DNA of 64,000 nucleotides from Maratus speciosus (taxonomy: Eukaryota; Arthropoda; Arachnida; Araneae; Salticidae): assembly GCA_963932465.1 (NCBI GenBank), contig OZ010787.1, positions 31,066,087 to 31,130,086 on the forward strand, given 5' to 3'. The notes under the pieces are model-generated. The model saw only the letters and a list, made by a program, of their open reading frames with translations. It searched no databases and was not told the DNA's origin. Every line of letters starts with the position of its first letter. Position 1 is the first letter of the stretch. Below are positions 22,301 to 34,354 of this stretch, one piece after another. Position numbers and translations under genes: made by a program.

Positions 22301-22327
22301 TTTAGGTCTCCCGCACAAGGCCTAAAG
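22301..22327. promoter_or_regulatory. Subterminal motif TTTAGG-N14-CCTAAA (probable transposase site)
   Basis: TTTAGGTCTCCCGCACAAGG then CCTAAA occurs twice in each terminal repeat: near 22302 and 22473 at the left and mirrored near 25727 and 25900 at the right. Each has dyad TTTAGG/CCTAAA flanks. Four regularly placed copies suggest binding sites; this is inference. Confidence 0.6.
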
Positions 22328-22839
22328 TTTAGAAATTTTACTTAAAAAGTAAATTTTTACAAAAATTTAAAAAAAACCTAAAACACTTTTTTTCTAAATT
22401 GCAAGTTAAAATTCCACTAACAATAAGCACAAAAAACGATAGAAAATGTATTTCAAAAACTTAGCACAACATTTAGGTCTCCCGCACAAGGCCTAAAAGT
22501 CGTAAATTTCAGCCAATTTTTGAACATTTTTCAGTGCTTTGATATTTGTGTTGTTGCTGGTTTAAAAATTAAATCTAATTAAAGCCTCGTTAGGCATGAT
22601 TGGAATTGTTGAAATAAGTGAAATAATAAATCACATAGCAATACGTCAAGCGTCCACTTGAAGCGATGGGGTGGGCGGTGGGGGGAAGGCCAGACTGTTG
22701 CGCTGCGGTGACGCGACACCTATGAATCACCGCACAGACTTGTCAGTAGTTGTCTGCCCGCGAGTGAGCATTACGGTTGTGTTTTAGTGCGATAGTCTTG
22801 TTGTAAGAATCAATTGAGTGAGTGTTGTTGTTGTTCATT

Positions 22840-25100
22840 ATGAGTAAAAAACCGCATCTAACAAGACAAACTACCAACAGGCCGGTATCGGGCAACCTAT
22901 TGATGTGAGTGAGTTTAATGTTCTGCCAACCAAGATGGATGTTTTAAAGTATTTTGAGTGCGTACGCATTAAAATGAAACAAGAGGGAATACATCAGCCT
23001 GCAAAGAAGGTAATTGCATTAAGAGCTGCTTTAAAACTTGAGGAAATATGGAAAAGAGTTCAATTCCTGTTTGTGGCACCAAAAACACAATACTTATGGT
23101 TTTAAAACTGCAAGAGCAGCTTGAGAAAATTAAAAAGTGTTCAGGGCCCAAAAGGAAGTATCCCAACTCCTACAAAGATGCAGTAACTAGCTTTCAGTCA
23201 AAAACTGAAACTGCATTGTTTGATATTTGTACTTGCAAATGTGACCTCAGCAACTGTATTTGCTCTATTGCCAAAAAAGTCCCGGCACTAGAACACGAGT
23301 TTTTTGCTCGACCAACATGGTCCTAGATTGATGTCAATTGCAGAGTGTGACAAAAATGAGACTAAAAAGCTTAAAAAGCGATTAGAAAGAAAATCTAGGT
23401 TACAAGCTTTAATGCAAGTAGTTGTAAAAAAGACTGAGGATGAAAACTTAAAATCTGTTGATAACATTGATTCTGGTGATAGTACAGATGATTCAATGTC
23501 TCACACATCATGTCAAGATAGTGATTTTGAAATAAATGTACTTGATACGAGTCAAAAACGTGTTTCAAGTGTAGAAGTAAAACAAGAACTGCCACAGCGT
23601 TTGTCTTTGTTTTCACGAGCTTGTGACCGCAGGGGCATTTCTAGTAGAGCTGGACCTCAGTTAGCTACTGCCCTTTTGCGAGACTTAAATGTCGTTACTG
23701 CGGAGAACCAAGAGGCAGTAATCGACAAATCAAAAGTAGCACGTGAAAGACTTAAGTCTCGTAAAGAAGTAAGCTCAACTTGAACCTCCGATCTGTTGGC
23801 CATTTACTTTGATGGTCGTAAAGATGAAACCATAACAAAAGAAATTGTAGCTTGGTAAAAGTGTCCGAAAATCTTTAATGGAAGAACACATGTCTATTGT
23901 TGAAGATCCTGGATCCAAGTATTTCGGTCATGTAACTCCCATAAATGGAACAGGAAAGGATATAGTTACATCACTTGTAAAGTATTGTGAAGAAAAAACT
24001 GTCGATCTTAAAAAACTAAAAACTATTGGTTGTGATGGTACGGCAGCAAACATAGGCACTTCAAATGGAGTTATCACCTTATTTGAAAATAAAATACAAC
24101 AGCCACTGCAGGCAGTTGTGTGTCTACTACATTTGAATGAATTACCATTTAGAAAAATTATGGTTGCTCTTGATGGGCCAACTTCTGGACCAAACACATT
24201 TAGCGGGTCTATTGGTAAACAACTTCTAAGCTGCCAAAATTTGGATGTTGTCAATTTTGTTGCAATTGAAAGCGATATACCAGAAGTTGATCTTCAAGAG
24301 TTGAGCACAGACGAAAAGTATCTGTATGAAATATCCAAAGTTGTATCAATAGATACATGTACAGAAGAGTTGGCCAGACGAAACCCTGGAAACATCTCGC
24401 ACGCCAGGTGGCTTACCCTGGCGAATCAAATCCTTCGTTTGTACGTAGTCATGGATGATCCGACCCCTGAGCTGAGAATGCTTGTAGAGTTCATAATGAA
24501 AGTCTACATACCATCATGGTTCTCAATTAAGTGCAATCCCAAAATCCCGCAGGGTTCCATTAATTTTTTTTAAATAATTCACTTCAGAAATTACTTGGAA
24601 GACGAGCTAAAACATGTCGCCCATGCAACGTTACAGAGAAATGCATTCATAGCTCACCCAGAGCATGTTTTAATAGCTATGTTGTTTGATGAACGAAAAC
24701 ATATTAGAGTCTTGGCTTATAAGAGAATCCAGAAAGCTCTCGAAACAGAAAAGAAATGGGTAAGGATATTTAAACCCCCTCAGATCAATTTTAATGCTAA
24801 AGACTATATAGATATGATTGACTGGAAAACTCTTCAGTAACCGAACCCCCTCTTGTTACCGATATGAGCCTAGAAGAGTTACAGTTAATTGCGGAAACGG
24901 GAAAAAGTGGAAGGGTTGAATTTACAATTCTTTCTCACACACAAGCTGTGGAACGAATTGTGAAAGAAGTCACAGAAGCTTCAAAGCAAGTGTGTGGGAT
25001 GATCGAAAGAGATGGTTTCATTCGTGCCAGACTGGAAAACTGTAAAGAGCTACCTACGTTCGAGACTAAGAGCCAGTACAAAACCTCAGTGAAGGATTAA
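22840..25100 (+). pseudogene. Transposase pseudogene (hAT-like, DDE-type), multiple frameshifts
   Basis: The reading starts at an ATG after a GC-richer leader, then shifts frame near 22875, 23050, 23300, 23850 and 24835, and has an in-frame TAA at 24571. Joined conceptually it is about 740 residues, typical for this kind of protein. Visible features are an N-terminal basic segment, a Lys/Glu-rich middle, YFDGRKDET (Asp codon 23811), GCDGT (Asp codon 24034), CLLHLNELP (24121-24147), ARWLTLANQILRLY, and LVEFIMKVY (Glu codon 24487). The D...D...(C..H)...E order matches hAT-type RNase H-fold transposases. I recall similar uncharacterised proteins in many arthropods but cannot name the family. It cannot make active protein. 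Confidence 0.75.
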
Positions 25101-25103
25101 AAT

Positions 25104-25265
25104 GTAAGTAAGTGTTTTTTGTACTACTTTGATTTTTAATTTTTTTAAATAACATCTTTATCTTACTGTCTTCCATGTAATATTTGAAATTCATTAGGGA
25201 TCATTTCTATAATTTTGTAAAAATCTGTAGGCCTACTTAAATACTGTATATAACTTTCGTTTCAG
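25104..25265 (+). other. Possible intron after the transposase stop
   Basis: A strong donor (AAT|GTAAGTAAG) four bases after the TAA, and an acceptor TTTCGTTTCAG ending at 25265, suggest a spliced 3' untranslated region. A polyadenylation signal AATAAA lies at 25423-25428. Confidence 0.45.
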
Positions 25266-25539
25266 GTTTTGAAGATAAGATGAAAGGACGAATATTTAAA
25301 ACAAGTCAGTTAATTTGAAATAGAACAAGAAAACTGCGCTCATGTTCTATGAAAATACATCAGCAACATTTTGTACTTATATACTACATTTTATTCCACG
25401 TTATACTATTTTATACATTTGTAATAAACAATAGTAATCACAAATAACGATAGAGTTTATTTCAACACCTTTATCAAACAATTTACATCGTTAAACTATC
25501 TTTTTTAAGGTATACAACATTTATATATTATTTATGTAG

Positions 25540-25569
25540 TATGTATATATATATATATGTATGTATATG

Positions 25570-25612
<43 letters not shown>
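25540..25612 (+). repeat. (AT)n microsatellite
   Basis: Alternating AT with TATG interruptions, inside the transposon just left of its right terminal repeat. Confidence 0.9.
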
Positions 25613-25615
<3 letters not shown>

Positions 25616-26318
25616 GTCATTTTATGCCTCCTGTAACAAAAATACACTTAAGTCTGGTGTTTTCAAAGAAAAAAAATGGTTCATTTACACTAAAAATTAC
25701 GAAAGTTTCGTCAAAATTAACAAATTTTAGGCCTTGTGCGGGAGACCTAAATGTTTTGCTAAGTTTTTGAAATACATCTTCTATCGTTTTTTGTGCTTAT
25801 TGTTAGTGGAATTTTAACTTGCAATTTAGAAAAAAAGTGTTTTAGGTTTTTTTTAAATTTTTGTAAAAATTTACTTTTTAAGTAAAATTTCTAAACTTTA
25901 GGCCTTGTGCGGGAGACCTAAACATTTTTTTAAAAATCCAAAATTTTTTGTGGTAAGTTGTGGTGTCTAGTAGCAACTTTTTATCAACTTGGAATTTGGA
26001 AACAAAAAAAAAGTTAAAAATCGATACACCCTATTATATATGGGTCATTCTACGAAAAACGTTAGTATTTGAGCATAAAAATTTCACATGGAAATTTAAC
26101 TGAAAATATTTTATTCTAATACTTATGGTAAATCTTTCACACCTTTTCAGATTTATTTAAGTCGTCCCAGAGTATGTTTATAATTTGGTACTTAATTATT
26201 TTTATCAGTATTTAGGGAGTATTTTCTTAATGTAGTGTAAAGTAGGATACAAATACACAATGATATCATAAGATGAAACGCAATATTGCACCTTCATTCA
26301 AACATAAAATATATATTA

Positions 26319-26823
26319 AATAAACTTTAAAAAAATTCACTGTTTTACTTAAAAGTTGACTAAAAATATATAATATATTAACTTTAAAAAGTTCACATCT
26401 TTACTTAAAAGGTGACTCGACTATCCATTTGATGATTTGACTGTCCATTCCCTTATGACTGTACCTGACCATGCATTTAAAAAAGGAAAGTGACGTATGA
26501 GAACAGAGTGATAAAGTAAATGGAACTGCAACTAATAATAAGATATATTTTATCTAATTAAGTTCAATCCATGAATCTGCTACATCTATTTTCAACTCTA
26601 ATAATTATTGTTTCTCTCATTTTCAAAACGAATTGACTATTTGTTAACAGTACATATTTGTAAATAAATAGCAATTAGTTATTAAAATGTTCTGTAAAGA
26701 AGAGCTTGGAAAAGCTTGAAAGTACTAAAAAGTTTTAAACAAAATGCATATTTTTAACTTGTAACATCTCTTCTATTAGTTTTAGTCACCTTTTAGGTAA
26801 AACAGTGAACTTTTTAAAGTTCA
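26319..26823. repeat. Fold-back repeat, about 50-bp arms
   Basis: AACTTTAAAAAAATTCACTG plus TTTTACTTAAAAG (from about 26325) is mirrored by CCTTTTAGGTAAAACAGTG then AACTTTTTAAAGTT (26789-26822). A second direct copy of the arm lies at 26375-26418. Ends and duplication are not defined. Confidence 0.6.
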
Positions 26824-26881
26824 TATAATATATATTTTATATATATACAATGTTTTGTACAGGGTTTTAAAAATGGAGAGT

Positions 26882-27005
26882 CAGTGCGCCGATGGTCAGC
26901 ACTAAATTTTATTAGTATTCTTCGGATAATTAGAATAATAATAAAAAAACGCAGGCGTAACCATATATTAATAAAATTTAGTGGTGAAAATCGGCCTATT
27001 GACGC
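26882..27005. mobile_element. hAT-like MITE, family S
   Basis: CAGTGCGCCGATGGTCAG, then CACTAAATTTTATTAG...AATAAAATTTAGTGGTG and AAAATCGGCC on the right. The inner module (26898-26986, 89 bp) is closely similar to K and I while the outer ends differ. Confidence 0.6.
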
Positions 27006-27207
27006 TTAGTTTGTACAACTCTGGTTTATTTAGTGTGGGATATGATATGTGAGATAAATATCCCTCAAAAAGGCGTATAGGAAACTTTATTATTCCTACC
27101 ACTATTTTGAAAAAATAAATCTTCGCAATATGTTTCTACTGCTGTTGTTAAAACATTGATCTAGATGGCTATTCGTTTGGATTACTAGCTAGAACAATGA
27201 AAGTGAC

Positions 27208-27411
27208 TTAACCCATTAAGGACTAGCATGTTTTACAGGAATTTTATTTAATTCGCGCCGCTTTTTGTAACACACTTACTTTTACTTTATGAATCACTGT
27301 GATAATTAAATAAGGCACATTTTACTTTTCTCTTTTACTGGCATAAAAAAAATTTCGAAAATTCACAAATATAATGTTGCGAAAACGCAACGTCAGTCTT
27401 TAATGGGTTAA
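27208..27411 (+). mobile_element. TTAA MITE, family L (L3), complete
   Basis: TTAA 27208-27211 and 27408-27411. Termini CCCATTAAGGACTAGC / GTCTTTAATGGG. Palindrome GTTGCGAAAACGCAAC at 27376-27391, right end only. A clean single copy, useful as the family reference. Confidence 0.9.
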
Positions 27412-27668
27412 TGGAGGAGAACGCGAAGTTATTTACAGATTTAATGATAACAATAAAGTCGAAACGTTTTAAAAGATTATCTAATTTCAAACATAAATGA
27501 GGATAAAAAGCAGAACATTCGATTTCTCATGTTTGGTTTTGACAGATTTAAAAAGAGTATAATTACCAGAGTGCCTATTGAATTTCTTCATAGTATTATT
27601 GATAAGGGAAGGGTTGATACCTCTTTTGATAGCAACAGATTTTAAGTAAAAAAGTTCACCCTTAACCC

Positions 27669-28191
27669 TTAACCCTTAAATGCGTGATTTTTTATTTTTT
27701 TCGAAAAAACTTACATATGATTCTCTGAAAGGTTTATTACACAGGAAAAATAATGAAAAATGTCAGAGATATATTTTTCATATAATACATCAATCTTTTT
27801 TTCTGTTGCACATCTGCAATACAAGTAAAAGCTACTATCGTGTGGCTGTTTTACGCTAAAATATTGCAAAATAGTAAATATTTTAAGTAGTATGTCTCAA
27901 AATACTTTATTTTATATAGTTGCTTATATTATAAAACTTAACTTTAACCCTTTAATTCCCATGATACAATACCTTCTAGAAATTACGTAGTTCAGAGAAT
28001 TTGACTTTACACCAGAAAGTTTTAGTAGTTAATTTAGCTTTATTTAAATACGGGATGTCTGATATTAATTAAAGCAAATATTGTTATTTTAATTTTCCGG
28101 TGTGAATTATGTATATACGAATTTAAAAAAATCTCTTAAATTCAAAACACCGTTGTTTGCATATTTGCAAAGCTGCGCACTAAACGATTAA
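27669..28191 (+). mobile_element. Family A composite MITE (A6)
   Basis: Opens at a doubled TTAACCCTTAACCCTT (27662-27672), runs through both halves with CACCAG...CCGGTGTG, and closes TTTGCATATTTGCAAAG then CGCACTAAACGATTAA. Confidence 0.85.
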
Positions 28192-28401
28192 ATGCATAGT
28201 GACGCATATCTGCATCACTTTTTAATTAACTTTAAATAATTAAACTAAGTTGTTAGCAACCACTATGTTTATATAGAAATATTAATCCTGTACAAATTAC
28301 AAAAATATGCAACTAAATAAAGTTAAAAACCTAACTTAAAATTTCTGGAAGCTAATTCTTAATATAAAAATAAAATTATTCTGAAAAATTCGTGCATTTA
28401 A
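28188..28401. mobile_element. TTAA MITE, family M
   Basis: TTAA shared with A6 at the left (28188-28191) and at 28398-28401. Termini ATGCATAG / GTGCAT. The palindrome GTGACGCATATCTGCATCAC lies just inside the left end (one arm mutated). Confidence 0.75.
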
Positions 28402-29732
28402 GAATAGAGGATCTTTTTTTTTAGATTCAGGAAGTGGATTGAAACTTGCATATCGTAAAACATCTTTATTTTCCCGCATACTTACTGATATTGAAGTATA
28501 TATTTGTCCATACGGTGTAGCGTAGAAGAAGGTTTTTAGTAAAAGTTTTAAAAAGTAATTAAAATAATTGAGTGTACCCGTACCCGATTCAGAGCATCAA
28601 AGTCTAGTGCAAACCTGAATCGAACTGATAGCTAGTCAGTTTTGAGTGAATTCGCGTTACCCAACATGGTTCACGCTATTAATCTAGAGTGTTATTCAGC
28701 CCTTTACAAATACAAATATAAAAATACATATTACTATTATTGCATATCTATACTATACATATGTATGTTTTAGATGTTTAGCTATTTATTGGGTTTATTG
28801 CTTCAAAAACTTTTTCGAAATAGAATTCCCATCATTCATTTCATTTATGTTGTTTTAGAAAATGTAACAACGAAATATATACCTAAACATACATGAGACT
28901 ATAGAGTGTGCATTTAATTTGTTTATGTAAATAGTTGCAGAAAATTGTTATTGCTGTAAGCATAATCTTTTATTCAGGAGAAGATTAATTAAGCTATCTC
29001 TTTTTCTATTCAGAACATTCTCCCTTAATTTTGCATTCTAACAAGTTTAAATGAAGTCATATATAAAGCAACATAAAACATTTTAAATAACTCCATTTAA
29101 AACATTTATGAAATGTTTCAATAATATATTTTAAAAGATCATTATCCTTCCTTAATGGAATCTGATGAAACATCACATCTTTACTAATAATTCTTTAAAA
29201 TTATGCTTTTAAAAATGTCTACTAATGTCATTACTAATGCATGGAAATATTTAAAAGATTAAAATATATATATTAAAAGTGCTTTAGAATCAAAATATTT
29301 TAAAAGGGTTTTGTAAAATTTATAAACAAATTATTATGGATAGAGGAATTTAAGATGGTTTATAGTTTAATGAAAGATGATTTCGTCGGTAGCTTTCTAT
29401 GTTAGTTCTTAAACTTTTAACGATATCTAAATGAAGTATAATGGCGTACACGTTCTGAAATATTTAGCCTTATTATATATATTAATGTGGCTTCAAATTC
29501 AATCTCGAAACTCTGTAAATTGTCAAGCTATTTCGAAATTTAATATATATTATTAAATTTGATGTTATCTTATTACAAATATCTGTTTAGCATAGCCAAT
29601 ATATAATGAGATTCAGAAAATTAGAAATATATAAAATAATAAACACGAGTATGTATATCTGTATGCGTGTGTGTGTAGTGTACTCTAGAAAAAGTATAAG
29701 GGAAAAACCTGGCCAAAATTATTTTTCATGCG
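28402..29732. other. AT-rich non-coding stretch
   Basis: Apart from short AT-rich inverted patches, I recognise no gene, MITE end or RNA here. The remark also applies to 36000-37590. Confidence 0.4.
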
Positions 29733-29806
29733 TTTTAAAGGTTCCTAAAATGTTGACATGTATTAATGACACCAGGAGTTATGACAAATGTATTTGAAAA
29801 TAAGTA

Positions 29807-29839
<33 letters not shown>

Positions 29840-29980
29840 GTCTTTACGTAATTTGTAAAAACAAAATTTTATTCCGAGAATTCTGGTGGTACTGTGCCAT
29901 TTGAAAATTTAAATTAAGTGGATGTATACTGAATCAGTGAACTATATAAGTGGATATCACATAATCTTTCAAGGAGTTAA
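29733..29980 (+). mobile_element. E-family MITE with internal poly-A expansion
   Basis: TGACACCAGGAGTTATGAC, a roughly 30-bp A run (29808-29838), GAGAATTCTGGTGGTAC and a right end CTTTCAAGGAGTTAA (TTAA 29977-29980). The A run has grown inside the inner module; the left TTAA is lost. Confidence 0.65.
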
Positions 29981-30419
29981 ATATGGTTAATTTTACTATT
30001 TATAAACTTTTATTTATTTATTTAAACCAATGTATTATATATGCAATATTTGAATTTAATATGCAGCAAAGTTTTGTCTCTATAACATAGGGATGCTGGT
30101 TTTTGGAGTATCTTAAATAGATTACCACCCAGCAAACACAGAGCTATCGGTAAACAATTGGCCGACAGCCGGTTTGCCGTTACCGACGATATCGGCACGA
30201 TACCGGCTGCCGTACCGGTTCCGTATCTTTTTCGACACGCCGGACGAGTGACGCCCGACAGGTAGACGCAAAGTCGGTCCAGTATCGTCAAAACACTATG
30301 CCGACCGCTTTCCATACGAATTCCGGTCGTAGCCCGACACCAGCATCAATTGAAAAAAAAATCTGTTTTGATGGCGCCATCTATGAGCCATCGCGGAAAG
30401 CATATTTGAAAAGAGCGTG

Positions 30420-30505
30420 TTTCGGCGCTGGATGAGACTGGGTTTGATCCAACGATCGCAAGGACAGGAGGAAGACGCCTTAACCACTTGGCTACTCAGA
30501 CTTGA
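30420..30505 (-). other. tRNA-like module with A and B boxes (in AA1)
   Basis: On the minus strand: TAGCCAAGTGGTTAAGGCG (A-box-like, about 30478-30496), about 27 bp, then GGATCAAACCC (B-box-like, 30440-30450). It resembles a tRNA-Ser/Leu type II head but there is no clear acceptor stem. The homologous position in AA2 carries the same module, so it belongs to the transposon. A Pol III promoter role is inferred. Confidence 0.6.
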
Positions 30506-30825
30506 TCAGGGGAGGATTGTATGAGGTAATAAAGGCAAGTCTTATCGATACGTAATGGTTTGTCATTAAAGGTAAATGGTAGATGGGAAAATTAGAATTT
30601 TGAATTTTTTTTATTTTATTTTTTATTTATTTATTTATAATTGTCTTACGCGCGTTTATTTAAAAGTTAATTTAATACTTAAATGAATGAAATAAATATC
30701 TTAGCGAATTCGTTAAAACAAAGGAATTTAAGAATAATTTTAAGATTAATTAAGATATAAATATAATTAAGAATAATTAAGAATAAATATAAATTTAAGA
30801 ATAATTAAGTATTAAAAATAGTTTC

Positions 30826-31560
30826 AGAGGTCTTGTTCAGTTAATCAAATTTTCTTATTAGGATTATAATGTAATTACATGCGTTGCGTTAATTTATAAA
30901 ATATATATTTTTGACGTGGAAAAATTTATTTTACTAAATAAAAAGTTATTAATTATTAACTTTTAATTAGAATAAGAATTCATTTTATGTCGTTTTGATG
31001 ATTTAAAGTAGAACATATATTTAATGAGTATGTTGCAATATTAATTTGTTTCTTATCAATATTTTTAATTTAAAAATAAAATAAAAATATTAATTTACAT
31101 TTTTTTTTCTTTTAGAAGATAATTTTTAAATGGGGATATATCTGAATTTTTCTTATAAATTTAAGAATGCTTATTAAATAAAATAAGTGACTTTCAGAGG
31201 TTTTTCTCTTAATAAAATATTCTCTTTAGGAATTATAATGTAATTTAATGCGTTAATTCAAGAAATGTATATTTGTAACATAGAAAAGCTAATTTTAATA
31301 AAAAAAGAGGTTGGTAATTAATCACTTTTAATTAGAATAAGAGTTCATTTTTTATCATTTGATGGTTTAATGTAGAATATATTTTTAGAGATTAAGTAGC
31401 AAAAATGATCATTTTACTTATCAACATTTTTTAATCATCAAATAAAATAGAAATATTAATTTATCTTTTTTTTTAAGGTAAATAATTTTTTAGAAGTGGG
31501 AGATTTCTGAATCTTTCTTTTAAATTTTAATGCTAAAATGTTGGGTAGTTTTTTTTTTAT
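30826..31560 (+). repeat. Internal tandem duplication in AA1 (about 366 bp)
   Basis: TTTCAGAGG, TTATAATGTAATT, TTTAATTAGAATAAGA and AATATTAATTTA landmarks recur in the same order about 366 bp apart. AA2 has a single copy, which accounts for most of the length difference between AA1 and AA2. Confidence 0.7.
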
Positions 31561-32375
31561 ATTTTTATAGCTTGTAAAATAATTTTAAGCACTTTTTTAA
31601 TAATTTGATTTTTAAATAAATTAAGAAACATAGCTATTGCTTTTAAAATGAATATATAGTTAGAAAATAATTAATTTATGAATGTTTTTTTCTACGAATA
31701 AGTTTATAACGAATAATAATTTTAAGGGGCGATTTAAAAATCTTTTTTGATGATTCAAATAATTGTAAGCCTTTAAAAATGAATTCAAAAACAGCTTTAA
31801 ATATATATATATATATATATATACATATATATAAGCTATTTTTGGATTTTTTTTTTATTTTTTATTTATTTTTGGTTTATCACTGTTAGAATTTCATATG
31901 AAATACATGAAATATACATATCTTATCAAAACTCAAATTCAAACAAAATTAAGAAAAAGAAAAAAAAATGTCGCCTAAGACTAAAAATTCCAAATTCGAA
32001 ACGATGTTGGCAAATCTAATCGAGCCACTATCAGAAATCACATATCGATCCTGCGTCACTTGCCGGTGTAACTCGCTTGCCGATATATAACCATAAGGGG
32101 ACCGATTACGGTAACCGGCAGTCGAAAAAGCAGATTCTTATGTTTCAGTTGCCGACATGCTGCCGACACTTCACCGAAATCACTCTGCCCGTGCCGAAAC
32201 TTAACCGACACTGCCGGCAGCGGTCCGATCGTGTGCCGAAAGGTATGTGTTTGCTGGGCCAAAGCAATTTATGCATAAAAAGGGCAACTGTATGCGGAAT
32301 ATTTTTCTAACTATCCTTCAAAAATAAAACCAATACATTTATAATACGAAAATAGACCGACAAAACCTGACACAC

Positions 32376-34106
32376 CCCAGCAAACACATATCTTTCGGCA
32401 CACGATCGAACTGCAGCCGTCAGTGTCGGTTAAGTGTCGGCATCGGCACAGTGGTTTAGGTGAAGTTTCAGCAGCATATCGGCAACTGAAACTTAAGAAA
32501 CTGCCTTTTCGACTGTCGGTTACCGTAATTGGTCTCCGTATGGTTACATATCGGCAAGCGACTTATATCGGCAAGTGACGCAGGACCGATATGTGATTTC
32601 TGATAGCAGTACGATTAGATGATATACCAACATCGGTCCGAATTCGGAATTTTTAGTCTTAGCCGACATTTTTTATTTTACTTAATTTTGTGTGAGTTTG
32701 AGTTTTGATAAGATCGAGTTATATATTTCATATAAAATTCTAACAGTGATAAACATAAAAATTGTCAAAAAAAGGCCTATATTTATTTATTTAAAACAAA
32801 ATGTTTTGAATTCATTTTTAAAGGATTTACAGTTTTTTGAATCATCAGAAGATTTTTTATTTTTTTAATCGCTTCTTAAAATTATTATTCATTATAAACT
32901 CAATCGTAGAAAGAAAAAAATACTTCATAAGTTAATTCAAATTATTTTCCAATTATATATTCATTTTAAAGGTAATAGCTAAGTTTCTTATTTTATTTAA
33001 AAATAAATTTTTAAAAAGCTTTTAAAATTATTTTACACGCTGTAAAAATGTCAAAAAATCTACACATCTTTTTAGCATTAAAATTTAAAAGAAAGATTCA
33101 GAAATTTCCCCTTCTAAAATAATATTATTTACCAAACGAAAAAAAAAATTATATTTCTATTTCATTTTGAGATTAAAAAATGCTCATAAGTAAAAGAATT
33201 AATATTGCTACATTGCCACTAAAAAAATATTCTACTTTAAATCATAAAAATGACAGATAACGAATTCTTATTCTTATTAAAATTATAATTAAAGTGATTA
33301 ATTTCCAACTTATTATTTATTAAAATAAGTTTTTCCATGTTAAAAAAATATGTTTTATAAATTAACGAAACGCGTGTAATTATATTATAATTACTAATAA
33401 GAAAATTTTATTAACTGAACAAAACCTCTAAAAATAATTAATTTCATTAAATATATAATAATTTTTAAATTTATAAAAAAAATATCGTTTGCTTTAACTA
33501 ATTCGCTAAAATATTTATTTCATTCATTTAAATACTAAATTAACTTTTAAATAAATGCGGATAAGACAACTACAAAAAAAAAAAAAAAATAAATAAATAA
33601 ATAAAAATAAAACACTTCAAAATTCCAGTTTTCCAATCTACGATTTATCCACAACAAACCATCACTTAAAGGATTGTCTTCCCCGTATAACCCCAAAAGA
33701 ATCCACTCCTCAGCAAGACTCAGTGGCTCCGTGGTTAAAGCGTTTACCTTCTGTCCCTGGGGTCGTCGGATCGAAACAAACCTGTTCCAACGCCGAAATA
33801 TGCTCCCTTGAAATATTAACGAAGATGCATGTCAAGATGGATAATAGATGGCGCCATGAAAATAGATTTGTTTTTCAGTTTATACTGCTGTCGGGCTGCA
33901 GCCGGCAATCGTATGGCTAGCTTGCAGCATAGTATCCTGCCGGTAGTCTCACCGATCTTGCCGGCACCGGTCCGAACATTTGCCAGCCCAACGGACCGAC
34001 CATCGCCCGGGGGACCACAAAAGTGGCAACCTGACATCGTGCCGTTACCGCCAGAATCGGCAAGCGGCAGTCGTCTGATTGCTTCCCGATAGCTCTGTGT
34101 TTGTTG
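32376..34106 (-). mobile_element. CCCAGCAAACACA-type transposon AA2, inverted partner of AA1
   Basis: Starts CCCAGCAAACACATATC and ends CTCTGTGTTTGTTG. Collinear with AA1 in reverse, including the CGGCA-rich ends, AT-rich middle, tRNA-like module and an ATAGATGGCGCCAT motif. Only 117 bp separate the two, forming a palindrome of about 4 kb. Confidence 0.7.
33716..33800 (+). other. tRNA-like module with A and B boxes (in AA2)
   Basis: CAGTGGCTCCGTGGTTAAAG (A-box-like, 33721-33740) and GGATCGAAAC (B-box-like, 33768-33777), then AACGCCGAAATATGCTC, which aligns with the equivalent stretch in AA1. The sequence diverges from AA1 but keeps the box-like words. Confidence 0.6.
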
Positions 34107-34186
34107 CGACCTTTAACAAACTTTTAATATATCTAAGTTGGAGCTGAAAGGGACATATATTTAATATATTTTTTTACTAAATAGGG

Positions 34187-34350
34187 ATGAGAGCGGTCGG
34201 ACCCAAATGGTTGATTCTCACGACTAAATTTTAATAGTATTCTTTACTTTATTAAATCTTAGAATTTCTGTCATCAAATAAAGCGAAAAATGCCATTAAA
34301 ATTTAGTGGTAGCAAGCAGTCATTTGGGTCGAAAAGCTCTCATCCCTGAC
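34187..34350. mobile_element. hAT-like MITE, family I
   Basis: TAGGGATGAGAGCGGTCGG to GGTCGAAAAGCTCTCATCCC, inverted. Inner module CACGACTAAATTTT (34219) to AAAATTTAGTGGTA (34311), 93 bp. Target duplication unclear. Confidence 0.75.
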
Positions 34351-34354
34351 TAGA

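Larger units (their letters stand above)
22190..26033 (+). mobile_element. 3.84-kb hAT-like DNA transposon with 309-bp terminal repeats
   Basis: The ends TAGGGTGTATCGATTTTT are exact inverses. The inverted repeats 22190-22498 and 25725-26033 are each 309 bp with only scattered mismatches. A perfect 8-bp target duplication TTATATAT flanks it (22182-22189, 26034-26041). TAGGG ends with an 8-bp duplication fit hAT-type elements, though 309-bp repeats are far longer than usual for that group. The interior holds one plus-strand transposase gene, now frameshifted. P-element-like classes also make 8-bp duplications and are the main alternative. Near-identical terminal repeats imply fairly recent insertion compared with the damaged gene. 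Confidence 0.85.
30128..32258 (+). mobile_element. CCCAGCAAACACA-type transposon AA1
   Basis: Outer end CCCAGCAAACACAGAGC, inner end (reversed) CCCAGCAAACACATACC. GC-rich ends of about 350 and 260 bp, full of CCGACA/TGTCGG and CGGCA words, flank an AT-rich middle. It holds a tRNA-like module near 30.46 kb and an internal duplication of about 366 bp. No transposase frame is readable. No target duplication is found; the superfamily is not assigned. Confidence 0.7.

Noticed and set aside
23304..23783. Independent 159-codon gene
   Set aside because: It is one frame segment of the frameshifted transposase, continuous with neighbouring frames and inside the 3.84-kb transposon.
27661..27676. TTAACCCTTAACCCTT as a telomere-like repeat
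   Set aside because: Only two units, and both are TTAA-plus-terminus sequence of A-family insertion, not a TTAGG-type array.
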